10,270 nt of DNA from Nitrospira sp. (GTDB lineage: Bacteria; Nitrospirota; Nitrospiria; Nitrospirales; Nitrospiraceae), in contig JAAUPT010000027.1 of NCBI GenBank assembly GCA_012032965.1, forward strand, positions 1-10,270, in the 5' to 3' direction. The notes beneath the pieces are model-generated. The model was given only the letters and a program-made list of their open reading frames with translations. It was not told where the DNA came from and made no database searches. Positions within the stretch are counted from its first letter, which is position 1; each line of letters begins with the position of its first letter. Shown in pieces: positions 7,761 through 10,270 of this stretch. A program made the translations under genes and the position numbers.

Positions 7761-8449
7761 TGATTGTACTTCCAACCTACAACGAACGTTCTAATCTTGA
7801 AGCACTCGTCGCCACGATCAGTAAGTATCTCGTGGCTGATATTTTAATCGTTGATGACAATTCGCCGGATGGAACCGGCCAACTGGCCGATCGATTACGC
7901 GGCGAACAGCAACATGTCCATGCCTTGCATCGCCCGAAAAAACAAGGACTTGGGCCAGCCTATTTGGCGGGGTTTGAATGGGCGCTCCACCGAAACTATG
8001 ACCGTATTATAGAGATGGATTGTGATTTCAGTCATGCGCCTTGGGACTTACCCCGCTTAATCCACGGCAGCCGGACCGCCGATCTGGTTATCGGTAGTCG
8101 CTATGTGCCTGGTGGTGGCACCGAAAACTGGGACGCGCGGCGACGCTTGGTATCTCGCTGCGGCAACACTTATGTGCGGGTTTTTTTAGGATCAACGATC
8201 CATGACTGGACAGGCGGATTCCGGTGTTATCATCGTGAACTATTGCTGAAGATGCAGCTTGAAACAGTGCGCGCCAAAGGATATGTCTTTCAGGTAGAAC
8301 TGGCCTGGCGGGCGGTTCAACTCGGCGCAGATATTCGCGAACTGCCCATTCGCTTCAGCGACCGTGTCCAAGGCCAGAGCAAGCTCGGCTGGCCTTCCTT
8401 CATCGAAGGACTTGTGGAAGTGCCCAAAATGCGTTTCCAGCGGTGCTAA
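7721..8449 (+). CDS. Polyprenol-phosphate (dolichol-phosphate) mannosyltransferase, GT2 family
   Basis: The enzyme transfers mannose (or a similar sugar) from a GDP-sugar to polyprenyl phosphate at the cytoplasmic face of the membrane, making a lipid-linked donor for glycosylation. Numbered from TTG 7721, the catalytic GT2 domain shows VLPTYNERSNLEALV (16-30), IVDDNSPDGT (43-52), the metal-binding DCDFSH (100-105), VIGSRYVPGGG (123-133), GNTYVR, DWTGGFRCY (162-170), KGYVFQVEL (186-194) and PIRFSDRVQGQSKLG near the C terminus. At about 240 residues it is a catalytic domain alone, without the membrane anchor or GtrA domain found in longer relatives, so membrane contact must be peripheral or through a partner. 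The start is uncertain: TTG 7721 has no clear ribosome binding site, GTG 7754 would cut into the first strand, and an upstream frame may belong to it. Its stop is 4 nt from that of the convergent lipoprotein gene. Confidence 0.88.
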   Translation: MVPASPFDFDQPIVIVLPTYNERSNLEALVATISKYLVADILIVDDNSPDGTGQLADRLRGEQQHVHALHRPKKQGLGPAYLAGFEWALHRNYDRIIEMDCDFSHAPWDLPRLIHGSRTADLVIGSRYVPGGGTENWDARRRLVSRCGNTYVRVFLGSTIHDWTGGFRCYHRELLLKMQLETVRAKGYVFQVELAWRAVQLGADIRELPIRFSDRVQGQSKLGWPSFIEGLVEVPKMRFQRC

Positions 8450-8453
8450 ACCG

Positions 8454-9188
8454 TTAGGGCCGCTCACAGCTCATTTTGTGCTGCGAGCAACGGCTTCGTA
8501 AGGAAACGGAAGACTTAAACGATTCGAGTTTCGACAGATCAATGACCAACTCATCCTTGGCATTCGCCAAGATCTCATCGAGCATACTGCTTTTCGTAGG
8601 AACGACGGCCTCCGTGGGTTGAAACCGTAAATCAAAACCTTTTGCCGCGGTTGGCCGCATGGGATAACGGCGATCATAGATCATCCCATAGGCCGGAATA
8701 CCGTAAATGATCCGCCAGTTGCCCAGGAGCATATGCAGTTCCGTCCCGTGAATATACAGTCCCCCCGTTGTGATAATGCGTCTGGCAGATGTCTGTGGTT
8801 CGCTCAGATAGAATGTGACTCGTTCGTTGTATTTCGCCTCCGCAAAGCGCTCTGCGAGGTGCGAGGACAGCAGTGTCAACTCTTCGTCCGTGAAGGTCGG
8901 AACGAGCGGAGACTCACCCCGCAACCACCGTTTCAGTGCGATCCAATGCTCTTGAACCATCAATCCTGATAGGATCTTCCTTAATTTCTCAGGCTCGATG
9001 AAAAAGGGGTGTGTATGATGACTTGGCGGCCATTCCGCTAGTACTTCCGAGTCTTCTTCCAACCGCACGAAATTTGTCGGATCCTCGTAAATGACTCTTG
9101 ATGGCACATGTGGGACAGCGCAACCGACCAGTATGAGAAAACAGGTAGCCACACCGGCTGAAATCAGTCGTATGCAGTTCACATCCAT
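8454..9188 (-). CDS. Predicted outer-membrane lipoprotein of unknown function
   Basis: The 244-residue product starts with a hydrophobic segment (residues 8-22) ending in the lipobox LVGC, so Cys 23 should be lipidated after signal peptidase II cleavage. Ala at +2 (not Asp) favours transfer to the outer membrane. The mature part contains a proline- and histidine-rich stretch (WPPSHHTHPFF), a charged helical region, and a strand-rich middle with TTGGLYIHGTELHMLLGNW and a tyrosine-rich IYGIPAYGMIYDRRYP. No known domain is recognised. The C-terminal tail after LSKLE is rich in Ser, Arg and Cys and looks unlike the rest, so a late frame error is possible. The ATG lies 12 nt after the cyclophilin stop, which suggests cotranscription. 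The start is chosen because it alone gives an intact signal peptide. Confidence 0.75.
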   Translation of the reverse strand: MDVNCIRLISAGVATCFLILVGCAVPHVPSRVIYEDPTNFVRLEEDSEVLAEWPPSHHTHPFFIEPEKLRKILSGLMVQEHWIALKRWLRGESPLVPTFTDEELTLLSSHLAERFAEAKYNERVTFYLSEPQTSARRIITTGGLYIHGTELHMLLGNWRIIYGIPAYGMIYDRRYPMRPTAAKGFDLRFQPTEAVVPTKSSMLDEILANAKDELVIDLSKLESFKSSVSLRSRCSQHKMSCERP

Positions 9189-9200
9189 GATCGCCGAGAC

Positions 9201-9713
9201 CTAGCTTCCGCTGATCGTGACAGTGATCTCGGCACGCTCCAACGGATTGTCTCGCCCGTCTCGCTTCATGTCGACGATCTTGTCAGCCACATCCATGCCG
9301 CTCTCGACCTCTCCGAAAACCGTGTATTGCCAATCGAGGAAATTGGCATCCGAGACGCAGATAAAGAACTGTGACCCGGCGCTATCAGGGTCGTTTGCTC
9401 TGGCCATCGACACAATGCCGCGCTTGTGTGGTGTACTATTGAATTCAGCCTTTACCTTATACCCAGGTCCACCCATCCCATGCGACGAGCGATCGGACGT
9501 CTTGCTGTTGGGATCGCCCCCCTGAATCATAAAGCCAGGAATGACACGATGGAATGTCGTTCCATTATAAAATCCTTCCTTGGCAAGCTTGATGAAGTTA
9601 TTGACGTGACCTGGTGCCACCTCCGGAAAGAACTTAAGGACGATCTCTCCAATTGATTGCCCCTTCGTCATCACTGCGATTGTGGCCCGTGTGTTGTTCG
9701 CAACATCGCTCAT
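9201..9713 (-). CDS. Peptidyl-prolyl cis-trans isomerase, cyclophilin type
   Basis: This 170-residue single-domain cyclophilin speeds proline cis-trans isomerisation during protein folding. It has FHRVIPGFMIQGGD (54-67) with the catalytic Arg 56, Phe 61 and Gln 64, AGSQFFI (112-118), and FLDWQYTVFGEV (125-136). The last motif starts with Phe, as in bacterial PpiB, where eukaryotic cyclophilin A has Trp. No signal peptide is present, so it is cytoplasmic. ATG 9713 is chosen because AAGGA (9726-9722) precedes it by 8 nt. A longer frame runs upstream but overlaps the end of the propeller gene and has no family sequence. The propeller gene stop lies 20 nt upstream and the lipoprotein ATG 12 nt downstream, so the three genes probably form one transcript. 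Confidence 0.95.
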   Translation of the reverse strand: MSDVANNTRATIAVMTKGQSIGEIVLKFFPEVAPGHVNNFIKLAKEGFYNGTTFHRVIPGFMIQGGDPNSKTSDRSSHGMGGPGYKVKAEFNSTPHKRGIVSMARANDPDSAGSQFFICVSDANFLDWQYTVFGEVESGMDVADKIVDMKRDGRDNPLERAEITVTISGS

Positions 9714-9733
9714 ACGGTTCATCCTTTCTGCGA

Positions 9734-10270
9734 CTATCGAAAGAGAAATGGAGGCGGCGCCATTTCGGCTTCCAGTCCTTGATTCACAGCGACCCACGAA
9801 AGACCGTCATCGCTGCGAAACACTCCTGAACTTGTTCCTGCATACAGCCCTCTCTCTCCCGATCCAATCAGCACCTGAATAGAAAGATTAGTCAGACCTT
9901 TGTTGAGGGGCCTCCACTGTTTACCCCTATCCACCGTCTTAAAGATCCCGTGTCCTGTGGCAACGACCAGCCCGTGATCGTGCAACACAATCCCGCGGAT
10001 AGAATCGTTCGGGAGGGCTCGACTGATTGAACGCCACGTCAGCCCTCCATCCACACTGCGAAACACCCCCCCATCGAACGTTCCTGCTAAAATACTCTGG
10101 TCCCGATCAATGACCAACACACGGATGAAGTTCTCGATCATGCCCTCATGGTCCTTCAGACCATGCCGCACACGAACCCATTCGGATGAACGAGGGGTCA
10201 GTCGAAAAATCCCTTTGCCCGAGGTCCCGGCGAACAATGTCCCATCGGCTGAGCGCGCCAGTGAATGGAC
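9734..10270 (-). CDS. Beta-propeller (BNR/Ycf48-like repeat) protein, C-terminal part
   Basis: The frame is open through the right edge, so the N terminus, and any signal peptide, lie outside. The 178 visible residues hold about four repeats of 40-50 residues, each with a core like LxAGTxxGVFRSxDGGxxW. Clear copies are LFAGTSGKGIFRL, LAGTFDGGVFRSVDGGLTW, VVATGHGIFKTVDRGKQW and LYAGTSSGVFRSDDGLSW. Each Asp-box-like SxDGGxTW turn is typical of sialidase/sortilin/Ycf48-type propellers, which usually act in binding or assembly rather than catalysis. Such repeats occur in many secreted or periplasmic proteins, but location cannot be judged here. The stop is followed after 20 nt by the cyclophilin start. 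Confidence 0.85.
   Translation of the reverse strand, partial: VHSLARSADGTLFAGTSGKGIFRLTPRSSEWVRVRHGLKDHEGMIENFIRVLVIDRDQSILAGTFDGGVFRSVDGGLTWRSISRALPNDSIRGIVLHDHGLVVATGHGIFKTVDRGKQWRPLNKGLTNLSIQVLIGSGERGLYAGTSSGVFRSDDGLSWVAVNQGLEAEMAPPPFLFR

Noticed and set aside
7560..7775. Minus-strand open frame upstream of the mannosyltransferase
   Set aside because: It overlaps the better plus-strand frame and the mannosyltransferase start, with no family sequence and no ribosome binding site.
1..10270. CRISPR arrays, tRNA or rRNA genes, insertion sequences, prophage, toxin-antitoxin or defence genes
   Set aside because: No regularly spaced repeats, tRNA-like cloverleafs, transposase or integrase motifs or paired small toxin/antitoxin frames were seen; the content is housekeeping.

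Overview
This window is a chromosomal housekeeping region of a bacterium, with coding density above 90% and roughly balanced to slightly GC-rich base composition. The gene set is HflX with a long N-terminal extension, TsaD, ClpC with a UVR linker, NAD kinase, an adrenodoxin-reductase-like flavoprotein, a stand-alone polyprenol-phosphate mannosyltransferase, a lipoprotein, a cyclophilin and a beta-propeller protein. The style of the proteins fits Nitrospirota (Nitrospira-like) or a related lineage. That placement is an impression from protein sequence, not a proven assignment.

Layout. The minus strand at 1-4753 reads clpC, a hairpin terminator, tsaD, then hflX, which runs off the left edge. 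tsaD and hflX are 14 nt apart, and the hflX ribosome binding site lies against the tsaD stop. A divergent intergenic region (4754-5010) holds a good sigma70-type promoter for each direction, facing clpC and nadK, with a 50-bp imperfect dyad between them. nadK (plus) converges on a flavoprotein oxidoreductase (minus, 5888-7241). After about 480 bp that may hold a small unrecognised gene comes a GT2 mannosyltransferase (plus, ending 8449). It converges, with 4 nt between stop codons, on a minus-strand cluster read as propeller protein (partial), cyclophilin, lipoprotein.

Four genes (tsaD, clpC, nadK and the flavoprotein) are interrupted by six single-base indels. At each site the protein continues with fully conserved family motifs in another frame, and most sites lie in or beside short G or C runs. 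Two of these genes (tsaD, nadK) are normally essential. The simplest reading is sequencing or assembly error in an otherwise intact genome, not gene decay. The annotation therefore gives the full corrected extents.

Functionally the region mixes translation quality (TsaD tRNA t6A, HflX ribosome rescue), protein quality control (ClpC, cyclophilin), nucleotide and redox metabolism (NAD kinase makes NADP, and the flavoprotein probably uses NADP(H)) and envelope functions (mannosyl carrier lipid, lipoprotein). I found no phage, insertion sequence, CRISPR array, toxin-antitoxin or defence signature, and no convincing new system. The most useful second looks are the dyad between clpC and nadK, the apparent ATT start of hflX, and the unexplained reading frame before the mannosyltransferase.
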